The notes beneath the pieces were generated by a model. It worked only from the letters and a program-made list of their open reading frames with translations, was not told where the DNA came from and ran no database searches. From Hyphomicrobiales bacterium (GTDB lineage: Bacteria > Pseudomonadota > Alphaproteobacteria > Rhizobiales > JAJFHC01): a stretch of 23,864 nt of DNA. Positions 6,943 through 13,728 of this stretch are shown here, piece after piece (positions within the stretch are counted from its first letter, which is position 1; the number at the start of each line of letters is the position of its first letter). The stretch is taken from assembly GCA_021775835.1 (NCBI GenBank), contig JAJFHC010000065.1, positions 1 through 23,864 of the forward strand. Direction: 5' to 3'. The translations under genes were made by a program, and so were the position numbers.

Positions 6943-7563
6943 ATGGCTGGCGACGCCCTGACTAATCTCTTGCAGGACATCCGGCAATGCAGACTCTGCA
7001 TTGAGAAGCCGCAAGGCAGTTGCCTGCCTCACGAACCACGCCCTGTTGTCCAGGCTGCCTCGGACGCGCGACTGGCGATCGCCGGCCAGGCACCGGGTGT
7101 TCGTGTCCACAACACCGGCGTGCCCTTCAACGATCCCAGCGGTGACCGGCTTCGCGACTGGATGGCACTCGACCGGGAAACGTTTTATGACAAGAAGCGT
7201 CTGGCGATCGTGCCGATGGGGTTTTGCTTTCCCGGTCTCGATCACAAGGGAGGCGACCTGCCACCGCGCAAGGAATGTGCACCACAGTGGCGCGGCCCTG
7301 TCTTTGAACAATTGCCCAACATCGAATTGGTCCTGGTCATCGGCATGTATGCGCAGGCCTGGCACCTGGGGAAGCAGCGACGCAAGACCCTGACGCAGAC
7401 CGTTGAAGCCTGGCGCGAGTTTACGGCAGCAGACACTCGTCCCGCCGTGCTGCCGCTGCCTCACCCGTCCTGGCGCAATAATTCCTGGCTGCGCAAGAAC
7501 CCGTGGTTTGAAGAAGATGTGTTGCCGTACCTGCGCAAGGAGGTCCACCGCCTTGTCAGCTGA
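6943..7563 (+). CDS. Uracil-DNA-glycosylase superfamily protein
   Basis: A 206-residue member of the UDG superfamily (COG1573-like). The first active-site motif is IAGQAPG (46-52), equivalent to GEAPG in family 4 enzymes. The C-terminal motif is PLPHPSWRNN (171-180), with H174 in the minor-groove loop position. The N-terminal C16-x2-C19 and a later C112 (RKECAPQW) resemble part of the Fe-S cysteine set of family 4, but I do not see the standard fourth Cys. Cluster binding is therefore unproven. By family it would remove uracil or another damaged base from DNA. The ATG has no strong ribosome-binding site. The next gene starts 11 bases before this stop codon, which implies coupled translation. 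Confidence 0.78.
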   Translation: MAGDALTNLLQDIRQCRLCIEKPQGSCLPHEPRPVVQAASDARLAIAGQAPGVRVHNTGVPFNDPSGDRLRDWMALDRETFYDKKRLAIVPMGFCFPGLDHKGGDLPPRKECAPQWRGPVFEQLPNIELVLVIGMYAQAWHLGKQRRKTLTQTVEAWREFTAADTRPAVLPLPHPSWRNNSWLRKNPWFEEDVLPYLRKEVHRLVS

Positions 7564-8557
7564 TGTAAAGGGCCGCAGCCTATCTGTTCGATGTCTGGTC
7601 GCTGCCGCTTTCCTGTTTCTGGCGTCCTGTGCGCCGACATTGCAGTCCATTGCCGATCGCAATGTGGAGCCGGCCCTCGAAAAAAACACCATCGTCATGG
7701 CCGATGGTGCACGATTGCCGTTGCGCACCTGGCGTGCGAAACACACCTCTGTGGCGGTCGTCGCCCTGCACGGATTCAACGATTATTCGAATGCATTTGC
7801 AGCGTCCGGTGCCTGGTTCAGGCAACGCGGCATTACCACCTATGCCTACGACCAGCGTGGATTTGGTGAGACCGGTCAACGGGGGCTTTGGCCAGGTTCC
7901 GACGTCATGGCGAACGACCTCGCAACCGCAGTCGACCTCGTGCGCCGCCGACACCCCGGTGCTCCGGTCTATATTCTTGGTCTCAGCATGGGCGGGGCCG
8001 TTGCCATGAAGACCCTTGGTCAGGCACCTCTTCCCGGTGTGAAGGGTGTGATACTGGCGGCCCCCGCCGTATGGGGGTGGCGTGCCATGAACCCGTTCTA
8101 CAAGACCGCCCTCTGGCTGGCTGCGCACACCGTGCCCTACATGTCGGCAACCGGCCAAGGCCTCGGCATACAGGCATCGGACAATATCGAGATGCTCCGG
8201 GCCCTGGGCCGTGATCCCCACATCATAAAGGACACCCGGATCGATTCCGTATACGGCCTCGTCACCCTCATGGACGAAGCCCATGAAGCTTCCGCGTCGT
8301 TAAAGACCCCGGTACTCTATATCTACGGACAAAAGGACGAGCTTGTGCCGAAGGGGCCGACGCTTGAAGTTGTCCAGCAGATCACGGCGCCGAAACGGTT
8401 TGTCTATTACAGCAACGGCTGGCACATGCTGTTGCGTGATCACCAGCAAGAACGTGTCTGGCGAGACATCGCTGCCTGGATCTCGAACCGGAAAGGGCGG
8501 CTTCCCTCCAACGAAGAGGTGAGGGATGTGGGCAAGCTGGCGGCACGGGGGGAATAG
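7553..8557 (+). CDS. Lipoprotein alpha/beta hydrolase (monoacylglycerol-lipase-like)
   Basis: I start this gene at the TTG at 7553, because a perfect AAGGAGG lies nine bases upstream (7537-7543), inside the preceding gene. The result is a 334-residue protein with a textbook lipoprotein signal: basic n-region, hydrophobic AAAFLFLA and lipobox LASC with C26. It should be lipid-anchored at the membrane, facing the periplasm. The serine hydrolase set is S145 in GLSMGG, D262 in YGQKDELV and H291 in SNGWHMLL. HGFNDYSNAF carries the oxyanion-hole strand and YDQRGFGETG the next loop, as in lysophospholipase / monoacylglycerol lipase proteins (Hydrolase_4). The open frame runs upstream to 7403, but that part only overlaps the UDG gene. 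The 11-bp overlap suggests an operon with the UDG-family gene. Confidence 0.85.
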   Translation: MSADVKGRSLSVRCLVAAAFLFLASCAPTLQSIADRNVEPALEKNTIVMADGARLPLRTWRAKHTSVAVVALHGFNDYSNAFAASGAWFRQRGITTYAYDQRGFGETGQRGLWPGSDVMANDLATAVDLVRRRHPGAPVYILGLSMGGAVAMKTLGQAPLPGVKGVILAAPAVWGWRAMNPFYKTALWLAAHTVPYMSATGQGLGIQASDNIEMLRALGRDPHIIKDTRIDSVYGLVTLMDEAHEASASLKTPVLYIYGQKDELVPKGPTLEVVQQITAPKRFVYYSNGWHMLLRDHQQERVWRDIAAWISNRKGRLPSNEEVRDVGKLAARGE

Positions 8558-8583
8558 CGCGCGGCCGGATCGATCCGGTACAG

Positions 8584-9321
8584 TCAGTCTCGCGTCTTCT
8601 CCATATCGGCCATGACCAGTTGGTTGAAGTAGTGGTGTAATCCGTCCCATCGGGGAGCATAGAAATGCTGCCGACAGACCGGCGAGGTGCGGGCCTTCTG
8701 GACGGCTTCGATGGCGATCTGGCTGCCGCGAATGGCATCATGCATCTCCCGGGACAATTCCACCGGCGTCAAGGCATCGTCGCGGCCGCAAATCACCAGT
8801 GTCGGACAGGTAATAGCAGAGAGCTCCGTGCGGCTGTCCGGACGGCTCATGATAACCTTCAACTGGCGGACGAATGCCGCAGACCCGATGCGCAGGGCCA
8901 TGTCCCTGATGGCGTCGATGAGCCCGTGATCGGTGGCACGGTCGGGGTGAACGGCGAGAGGCAGCAAATCATCAACCAGCGCGGCGTACTCTCCGGCTTC
9001 GGCATGCGCGATCATTGATTGGCGCCCGGCAAGGCGTTCGGCCCTGGCGGAGGTGCTGATCAGCGCAAGGCCGTTAACCCGCCCGGGTGCCTGCCGCAAA
9101 ATCTCGTGGGCGACGTAACCGCCCATCGAAAAGCCGACGAGCGTGAACTGCTCAGGAGCGCATTCCAGGACCCAGCGTGCACTCTCGGCAATGGATTCCT
9201 GATTGACCAGATCGACCGAGACCGGCTCCGCAATATCCGCCAGCCCCGCTGTCTGGTGTGTCCACATGGCGCTGTCGTCGAGCAAACCAGGAAGAAAAAC
9301 GACATTCTGTCTCGTGTTCAT
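8584..9321 (-). CDS. Alpha/beta hydrolase fold protein with unusual C-terminus
   Basis: A 245-residue hydrolase. FLPGLLDDSAMW (9-20) holds the oxyanion region, LVGFSMGGYVA (61-71) the nucleophile S65, and CGRDDALTPVEL (178-189) the acid D182. In most relatives a Gly-His-Leu motif follows about 25 residues later and supplies the catalytic His. Here the tail reads KARTSPVCRQHFYAPRWDG and then LHHYFNQLV, with no such motif; H219, H229 or H230 would have to serve. Third-position G/C preference stays strong to the stop, so the frame looks real rather than shifted. No Shine-Dalgarno sequence precedes the ATG; a promoter at 9327-9354 ends just before it, suggesting a leaderless mRNA. It diverges from the TetR gene, which probably controls it. 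Confidence 0.8.
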   Translation of the reverse strand: MNTRQNVVFLPGLLDDSAMWTHQTAGLADIAEPVSVDLVNQESIAESARWVLECAPEQFTLVGFSMGGYVAHEILRQAPGRVNGLALISTSARAERLAGRQSMIAHAEAGEYAALVDDLLPLAVHPDRATDHGLIDAIRDMALRIGSAAFVRQLKVIMSRPDSRTELSAITCPTLVICGRDDALTPVELSREMHDAIRGSQIAIEAVQKARTSPVCRQHFYAPRWDGLHHYFNQLVMADMEKTRD

Positions 9322-9326
9322 GGATT

Positions 9327-9354
9327 TCTATAGGTTTTTCAAAAAATAGGTCAA
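9327..9354 (-). promoter_or_regulatory. Sigma70-like promoter of the hydrolase, possibly leaderless
   Basis: On the minus strand TTGACC (9349-9354) is separated by 16 bases from TATAGA (9327-9332). Five bases follow before the ATG at 9321, so transcription would start at or next to the start codon. The absence of a ribosome-binding sequence fits leaderless translation. Confidence 0.5.
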
Positions 9355-9369
9355 CGGCCTAAAAAATAG
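9341..9369. promoter_or_regulatory. Direct repeats of AAAAAATAG, possible TetR-family operator
   Basis: AAAAAATAG occurs at 9341-9349 and again at 9361-9369, exactly 20 bp apart (about two helical turns). The first copy lies in the spacer of the minus-strand promoter and the second just ahead of the plus-strand promoter. A protein binding here could control both directions, and the adjacent TetR-family gene is the obvious candidate. Confidence 0.4.
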
Positions 9370-9370
9370 A

Positions 9371-9399
9371 CTGACATACCCTGGGGCGTCAACTAAAAT
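9371..9399 (+). promoter_or_regulatory. Sigma70-like promoter of the TetR gene
   Basis: CTGACA (9371-9376), a 17-base spacer and TAAAAT (9394-9399) form a good sigma70-type promoter, with a start point expected near 9406. An upstream ATG at 9398 falls within the -10 element, so it cannot be the translation start from this promoter. Confidence 0.55.
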
Positions 9400-9454
9400 G
9401 ACGCTCAACGGTTTCTGGACTCGCTCATTCGTGAAACGAAACGAAAGGCTCGTC

Positions 9455-10123
9455 ATGCGCGCAGCGGCGAAGACGTTTCCCCCGAAGTCGGACGTTTGCG
9501 GCCTCAAGCTGGACGCCGGCGTCAACAATGCCGCGACAGCCAAGGGAGCAAGGCGGGTCGGAGAGATTATCGATGCGGCCTCGGCGATTTTGTCCAGAGA
9601 CGGTCACGCCGGCCTGACATTGGACAGCGTTGCAGCGCGGGTTGGCATTAGAAAGGGAAACCTGCAGTACTACTTCCCAACACGCTCACATCTCCTGCGC
9701 ACGGTTTTTGCCCAACAGATTGAACAGCATACCCGCGACTGGCTGGCGGCACAGGGCACGCCGGACACGGATCCTGTCGACCGACTGAGGAGGCTCGTTG
9801 CTTTCGAAACGCAGATGAACCGGGATTCAGACTTTGTGGCCCAGGTTCGCGAAAGATGTTCGCTTGAAGGTCGTGACCAAGGCGCTCGGGAACTCACCAG
9901 CCGATGGTATGCATGGGTGACCGAACAATACGGGGGTCTGATTGCCGAAATCCGCCCTGACCTTGATGACAAGCTGTGCCATCAACTGGCGATGATCATC
10001 TACGCCATGCTCGTTGGTTCTACGCCTTACTTTAGTGCCAATGGTCCGGCCCCCGAAGAGTGCATAGGCTTGGAAAGGCAGATGGAAGGCGCCATATTGG
10101 TGCTAGTTCGGGAATGGCGTTAA
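9455..10123 (+). CDS. TetR/AcrR-family transcriptional regulator
   Basis: I choose the ATG at 9455, with AAAGG seven bases upstream, over an in-frame ATG at 9398 that lies inside the promoter -10 box. The 222-residue protein has about 30 extra residues before the TetR DNA-binding domain. The helix-turn-helix is at about 55-75: LTLDSVAARVGIRKGNLQYY followed by F74, the family signature for recognition helix and dimer platform. The remainder (about 85-222) is the all-helical ligand-binding and dimer domain, with no recognisable ligand motif. TetR proteins usually repress a divergent neighbour until a small ligand binds. Here that neighbour is the alpha/beta hydrolase, with a compact shared promoter region. 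Confidence 0.88.
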   Translation: MRAAAKTFPPKSDVCGLKLDAGVNNAATAKGARRVGEIIDAASAILSRDGHAGLTLDSVAARVGIRKGNLQYYFPTRSHLLRTVFAQQIEQHTRDWLAAQGTPDTDPVDRLRRLVAFETQMNRDSDFVAQVRERCSLEGRDQGARELTSRWYAWVTEQYGGLIAEIRPDLDDKLCHQLAMIIYAMLVGSTPYFSANGPAPEECIGLERQMEGAILVLVREWR

Positions 10124-10139
10124 GTGCGGAATTGGAAGA

Positions 10140-10621
10140 CTAGCGGGTGCGTTCAGTGACGATGGCGAACCGATTGTGGAGGACTCGCCCGGACACGCTG
10201 CCGATGGGGATTTCTGGCACGCCGTCGCCGTTGGCGTCTCCTGTGGCAATGGAATTTACACTGATCTGGCTGGTGATCTGATACCAGTCACCGCCTTCCG
10301 GTAAATACGAGCTTGTTTGATTGTCGGCAGTTTTGCCCCTCTGACGCCCACCGCTTCTTTGTCGCTGAACTTGCTACGCGCCACGTCAAGCATCGGCGGG
10401 TTGAGGTCGGTGACAACCAGCCGGACATCGGCGGCAAGTGCGTCGCGCAACTTGCGACTCACAATGCCGGTACCCCCGGCGAGTTCCAGCACGCTGCCTG
10501 ACGTCAAGGCTGCGGCGCGACGCGCAAGGTCGTCCCCATAGTCGTGGAAGATGTTTGGCCCGAGCCCCTTGTCATAGTTCTCTGGAACGCTGCCGGTGAA
10601 GTTACTGGCCGAATCGGTCAA
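10140..10621 (-). pseudogene. Internally deleted SAM methyltransferase
   Basis: From a TTG at 10621, with GGAGG eight bases upstream, the frame gives the start of a class I methyltransferase. It reads FTGSVPENYDKGLGP, then motif I VLELAGGTGIVSRKL and the acidic strand VVTDLNPPMLDVARSKF. It then loses resemblance and stops at 10256 after 121 codons, without motifs II-IV. Relatives are about 260-290 residues. In another frame, from about 10310 down to a stop at 10140, a G/C-biased reading ends GRVLHNRFAIVTERTR, which looks like a methyltransferase C-terminal strand. The simplest reading is an internal deletion of roughly 400-450 bases with a frame change at the junction near 10300-10315. The N-terminal piece is secure; assigning the tail is inference. 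A short functional SAM-binding protein cannot be excluded. Confidence 0.55.
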
Positions 10622-10740
10622 GTCCAAATCCTCCGCTTCGAAACCCGTCGGTGTTTTCTTATCAGGGACTGTGCACGCCAACAAATTCCCGGACCCCAAG
10701 CGCCGGCAATTTCGGCAAAACACACGATCTAAGCATCACT

Positions 10741-11277
10741 CTAGGCGTCGGCAAACATCGCCTTGACCCGTTCAATATCGAGGGGTTCCTCGGAAAGCCG
10801 CTCCGGATCCCATTCACTTCTCTCGGCCTCGAAGAAATCGCCGCCATATACATGCAAGGCGCCGGTCAGTTTGGGAATCGGATTGGTGACGGAATGAATA
10901 ATGTTGGCACCCAGTGGAGCCCAATCCCCTGTACCTAGATTGCGCGCACCGGCGGCTTCAATCCGACCGTCGGGATCGTCCTCGATCCTGCGCCAGAAAA
11001 TGTTGTCCTCCCGGCCTCCATAGATACCGATTACGGCCCACATCCGGTGATCGTGCGGCTGCACGGTCATCGTGGGTTTCCACACAAGGTTGAGAATCGT
11101 CAAATCCGGGGACTTGTAGATCGGTGTAATGCCTGGTTCCGTCGGCGTCCCGAGGGTCTGCTCGACGGCACTTGGATCGTCCATGGCCCGCCCCATAATA
11201 TCGGCGACGGCCTTGTGATCAGAACCTCCAGTGACGGCTTCGCGGCAGTCCGCGACAAAGTGATCAATATTCCACAT
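10741..11277 (-). CDS. Cysteine dioxygenase-like cupin (thiol dioxygenase)
   Basis: A 178-residue cupin of the cysteine dioxygenase type (PF05995-like). The iron-binding triad is H75 and H77 in QPHDHRMWAVIGIYGG and H128 in NIIHSVTNP. H142 and Y144 in ALHVYGG match the Ser-His-Tyr relay region. WRRIEDD (95-101) follows the first cupin motif. Such enzymes use Fe(II) and O2 to convert a thiol (cysteine, 3-mercaptopropionate or a related compound) to a sulfinate. Which thiol cannot be read from the sequence. GAGGAG precedes the ATG at a good distance. It lies upstream of the decayed methyltransferase on the same strand and diverges from the hydroxypyruvate isomerase-like gene, with a perfect palindrome 36 bp before its start. 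Confidence 0.82.
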   Translation of the reverse strand: MWNIDHFVADCREAVTGGSDHKAVADIMGRAMDDPSAVEQTLGTPTEPGITPIYKSPDLTILNLVWKPTMTVQPHDHRMWAVIGIYGGREDNIFWRRIEDDPDGRIEAAGARNLGTGDWAPLGANIIHSVTNPIPKLTGALHVYGGDFFEAERSEWDPERLSEEPLDIERVKAMFADA

Positions 11278-11603
11278 TGCTTGCTCTCCTCAGGCAATTC
11301 CAATTTGATCAGTAGACAGTCTAATACCATAGCAAGTGGCGTTGCAATTTGTGGCCCACGCTGTACCCGAAGTCTCGCTACTTTCAGTAAGGCGAAAACG
11401 GTCATTGCCCGTTGGCGGAATTACACGCTGTTTCAGCCATATTACGCTAATCTACAACTGATGCTGGAATGTCGCAGCTGTCACATATTCGGCTCAATTG
11501 TGACCTAAAATGATGGTCGCAACACAATTTCAATGTACAATCAACACACAAATTTCCGATTCGGGGCGAGTCGGGGCATAAAGAAGATACGGGGAAACCA
11601 TAT
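11278..11603. promoter_or_regulatory. Divergent spacer, cupin / isomerase genes
   Basis: No gene is seen in these 326 bases. Near the cupin side is the palindrome at 11313-11323. Near the isomerase side ATTGTG (11497-11502) faces CACAAT (11523-11528), an inverted pair with centres 26 bp apart. The last 100 bases before the isomerase are AT-rich, as expected of a promoter, but I could not select a -35/-10 pair with confidence. Confidence 0.4.
11313..11323. promoter_or_regulatory. Palindrome TAGACAGTCTA, possible operator
   Basis: A perfect 11-base palindrome (5-1-5) lies 36 bp upstream of the cupin ATG, where a repressor would overlap the promoter. The regulator is unknown. Confidence 0.35.
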
Positions 11604-12398
11604 ATGCCGCGTTTCAGCGCGAATCTGACTCTGCTTTTTAATGAGGTTGACCTCATCGACAGGTTTTCTGCCGCGGCTGCGGCAGGATTTGAAGGCGTTG
11701 AAGTTCAATTTCCTTATGAGCATACCGCTGAGCAGGTTTTGGAAGAGCTTCGCGAGAACAACCTTTCACTTGTTTTGTTCAACCTTCCCGCCGGTGACCT
11801 CGAAGCCGACGAGCGCGGGATCGCCTGCCTGCCGGATCGGGTCGGCGAGTTCCAGGAGTCGGTGGAAACGGCTCTGATTTATGCCGCTAAGGTTGGGTGT
11901 CCCCAGCTCAACTGCCTCGTTGGCAAAGTGCCATGGGGCATGGACGACGATCTGGTGCGGCGTACGGTCATCGACAATCTCCGTTTTGCGGCCCGGGAAG
12001 CCGGCAAGGTAGGCATCAAGCTGCTGATCGAGCCGATCAACAACAGGGATGTGCCTGGCTTTTATCTCAATACCTCGAAAGAGGCGCTGGAAGTGATGGA
12101 CGAAGCCGGATCGACCAATCTCTGGCTGCAGTATGATTTGTATCATATGCAGACGATGGAAGGCGATCTGAGCCGAACGATCGAAAGCAACCTGCGCAAG
12201 ATAGCCCATATGCAGATTGCGGATGTGCCGGACCGTCATGAACCGGGCACCGGTGAGATCAATTTTGACTACATTTTGCCGCGCATCGACCGGATGGGGT
12301 ACGAAGGCTGGATTGGCTGCGAATATAATCCGGCAGGCCTGACCATGGACGGACTCGGATGGATGAGACCGTATCTGAGGAAGGCGGACGCCGCCTGA
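11604..12398 (+). CDS. hyi: Hydroxypyruvate isomerase family (TIM-barrel)
   Basis: A 264-residue protein close to the usual length of hydroxypyruvate isomerase (about 258). It has the xylose-isomerase-like TIM barrel of that family. The N-terminus is PRFSANLTLLFNE, and GFEGVEVQFPYEH is the second-strand signature. The likely catalytic glutamates are E143 (LLIEPINNRDVPGFY) and E240 (IGCEYNP). Further metal or substrate residues are D178 in QYDLYHMQ and H202 in AHMQIADVPDRHEPGTGEIN. The reaction would interconvert hydroxypyruvate and tartronate semialdehyde in glyoxylate metabolism, but some relatives act on other keto sugars such as 2-oxo-tetronates. Without glyoxylate carboligase or tartronate semialdehyde reductase alongside, the exact substrate is open. 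GGGGAAA precedes the ATG. An IclR-family regulator follows. Confidence 0.83.
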   Translation: MPRFSANLTLLFNEVDLIDRFSAAAAAGFEGVEVQFPYEHTAEQVLEELRENNLSLVLFNLPAGDLEADERGIACLPDRVGEFQESVETALIYAAKVGCPQLNCLVGKVPWGMDDDLVRRTVIDNLRFAAREAGKVGIKLLIEPINNRDVPGFYLNTSKEALEVMDEAGSTNLWLQYDLYHMQTMEGDLSRTIESNLRKIAHMQIADVPDRHEPGTGEINFDYILPRIDRMGYEGWIGCEYNPAGLTMDGLGWMRPYLRKADAA

Positions 12399-12435
12399 TA
12401 TCGTGAATCGCAACGCGACGGTTCACAACGATATC
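12397..12435. repeat. Inverted repeat right after the hyi-like gene
   Basis: GATATC (12397-12402) plus GTGAA (12403-12407) pair with TTCAC (12422-12426) and GATATC (12430-12435), leaving a three-base bulge AAC. The left arm overlaps the stop codon. No T run follows, so it is a weak terminator candidate or a 3'-end stabilising hairpin. Confidence 0.4.
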
Positions 12436-12564
12436 GATCCCATGCAGTTGACATCTGCGTTCATCGAACAAGCTTTCCCATCAATGAACAATGCATCCAT
12501 ATGGAACTGCATGGCACCGTTGTGTATTTTCTTGTCGGTCGATTGAACCAGGCGTTATTCGACT

Positions 12565-12601
12565 AAAGTTGCATACTTTGCAGCGGTAAAGTGATCTTTA
12601 C
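12565..12601. promoter_or_regulatory. Tandem AAAG…CTTT palindromes, likely IclR operators
   Basis: Site 1 is AAAGT-TGCAT-ACTTT (12565-12579). Site 2 is GTAAAG-TGAT-CTTTAC (12586-12601), extended by matching GC pairs at 12583-12584 and 12603-12604. Their centres are about 21.5 bp apart, two helical turns, so two dimers would sit on the same face of the DNA. IclR-family regulators often bind AT-rich palindromes upstream of their own gene, which fits this position. Confidence 0.5.
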
Positions 12602-12637
12602 TGCTGATAAGGAGAATTTTAGTTCCGCTTTGCGCGC

Positions 12638-12657
12638 GCGTTTGGTATACCACACGC
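12638..12657. promoter_or_regulatory. GGTATACC palindrome, GntR-like operator
   Basis: A 20-base dyad centred on TGGTATACCA, with GCGT and ACGC at the ends and one mismatched pair between. TGGT…ACCA cores are typical of GntR-family (FadR-type) operators. No GntR gene is in the window, so the binding protein would be encoded elsewhere. Confidence 0.4.
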
Positions 12658-12739
12658 CACCGAGAAGTGGGATTTGACGATCGTTCAATCGGTTTGATGC
12701 CTGCATCAGAACTGCGGAACGGTCATAAGGGAGGTCGGA

Positions 12740-13597
12740 TTGGCTGAAGTTGTTCCGCTGGATAAATCCAAGCGCAGCCCGAAACATCTTGTTCCGCGAG
12801 GGGAACTGCATACCCGGGGAACTGGACAAGTCCAGTCCCTCACACGTGCACTCAGGATCATGAACACGCTCGCCGATTACCCGCACGGGCTGACCCTCAG
12901 TGATCTCGCCCACGTTGTTGGATTGCCAACATCCACTGCCCACAGGCTTCTTACGACACTTCAAAACGAACGGTACGTCCGTTTCGAAAACGATCGCAGC
13001 ATCTGGCTGATCGGTGTCCAGGCCTTCCAGGTTGGTGCCGTTTATGCCCGTTCCAGGGATCTGGTTTCGATTGCGCGCCCCTACATGCGACGTCTGATGG
13101 AAGAATCCGGAGAGACTGTAAATCTGGCGATCGTAGACCGCGGCGAGATCATTTTTCTGGCCCAGGTCGAATGCCAGAAAATGATGCGTGCCATTGCCGG
13201 TCCAGGCGGCCGTTCCCCGATACATTGTTCAGGGACCGGCAAGGCCATTCTCGCCTGGCTCGACCAGTCTGAGGCGCGTGGCCTTTTGACATCAAAGCCC
13301 CTTCAAAAAGAGACGCCCAACAGCAAGTCCACTGTCGGTGACCTGGAGGCGGAGTTCCTGCAAACCTGCCGTTCGGGTTATGCGATTGACGATGAGGAAA
13401 ATGCCATTGGATTGCGTTGTGTGGCCAGCGCCGTGTTCGATGAGCATTCCTATCCGCTTGCAGCGATCTCCGTGTCCGGGCCCGCCGCGCGACTTACCGA
13501 CACCAGGCTTCCGGCACTTGGAGCGAATGTGGCGCTGATTGCAGCCGAGATCACCTCCGAAATGGGTGGCCTGGCACCAAATCCGAGGACAGACTGA
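12740..13597 (+). CDS. IclR-family transcriptional regulator
   Basis: A 285-residue regulator starting at TTG (12740), with AAGGGAGG five bases upstream. The first 28 residues are a basic, disordered-looking tail. The winged helix-turn-helix follows: VQSLTRALRIMNTLADYP, then LTLSDLAHVVGLPTSTAHRL (51-70) with the recognition helix, then the wing RYVRFENDRSIWLIG. The C-terminal effector-binding domain (about 105-275) shows the family landmarks ETVNLAIVDRGEIIFLAQVE, HCSGTGKAILAWL (155-167), and GYAIDDEENAIGLRCVASAVF. Effectors of this family are often small acids such as glyoxylate, pyruvate or aromatic acids. Its place after the hydroxypyruvate isomerase-like gene suggests it controls glyoxylate/hydroxypyruvate use; that is inference. 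Three palindromes upstream suggest autoregulation. Confidence 0.9.
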   Translation: MAEVVPLDKSKRSPKHLVPRGELHTRGTGQVQSLTRALRIMNTLADYPHGLTLSDLAHVVGLPTSTAHRLLTTLQNERYVRFENDRSIWLIGVQAFQVGAVYARSRDLVSIARPYMRRLMEESGETVNLAIVDRGEIIFLAQVECQKMMRAIAGPGGRSPIHCSGTGKAILAWLDQSEARGLLTSKPLQKETPNSKSTVGDLEAEFLQTCRSGYAIDDEENAIGLRCVASAVFDEHSYPLAAISVSGPAARLTDTRLPALGANVALIAAEITSEMGGLAPNPRTD

Positions 13598-13728
13598 CTT
13601 TGCCAGCGTTAACTGTCGCTGAACACTTCGCGCGTCTTTGCCGAAGGCTTAGGTCTTCCGTGACATGACTGGCAATCCAAGCTAGATGTCTCCGGAACAA
13701 ATCAATTTCATTCGGGATCGCAACAGAT

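Larger units (their letters stand above)
12399..12739. promoter_or_regulatory. Upstream region of the IclR gene
   Basis: The 341 bases between the isomerase and IclR genes contain no supported gene. A strong ribosome-binding-like AAGGAG at 12609-12614 is not followed by a usable start codon. The region is rich in dyad symmetry: the post-hyi hairpin, the tandem AAAG/CTTT palindromes at 12565-12601 and a GGTATACC palindrome at 12638-12657. Confidence 0.5.

Noticed and set aside
7403..7552. Upstream extension of the lipoprotein hydrolase frame to an ATG at 7403
   Set aside because: It overlaps the UDG gene in another frame and would bury the lipoprotein signal peptide in the middle of the protein; the TTG at 7553 has a perfect ribosome-binding site.
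6820..7779. A 319-codon minus-strand open frame across the UDG and hydrolase genes
   Set aside because: It is antisense to two well-supported genes and shows no domain; long antisense frames are common in GC-rich DNA.
8600..8720. Frameshift in the alpha/beta hydrolase, because another frame reads GPHLAG where a Gly-His-Leu motif is expected
   Set aside because: Third-position G/C bias stays with the annotated frame to its stop, and the alternative frame does not continue like the family.
9398..9454. Earlier ATG at 9398 for the TetR gene
   Set aside because: It lies inside the -10 box of the likely promoter and has no ribosome-binding site.
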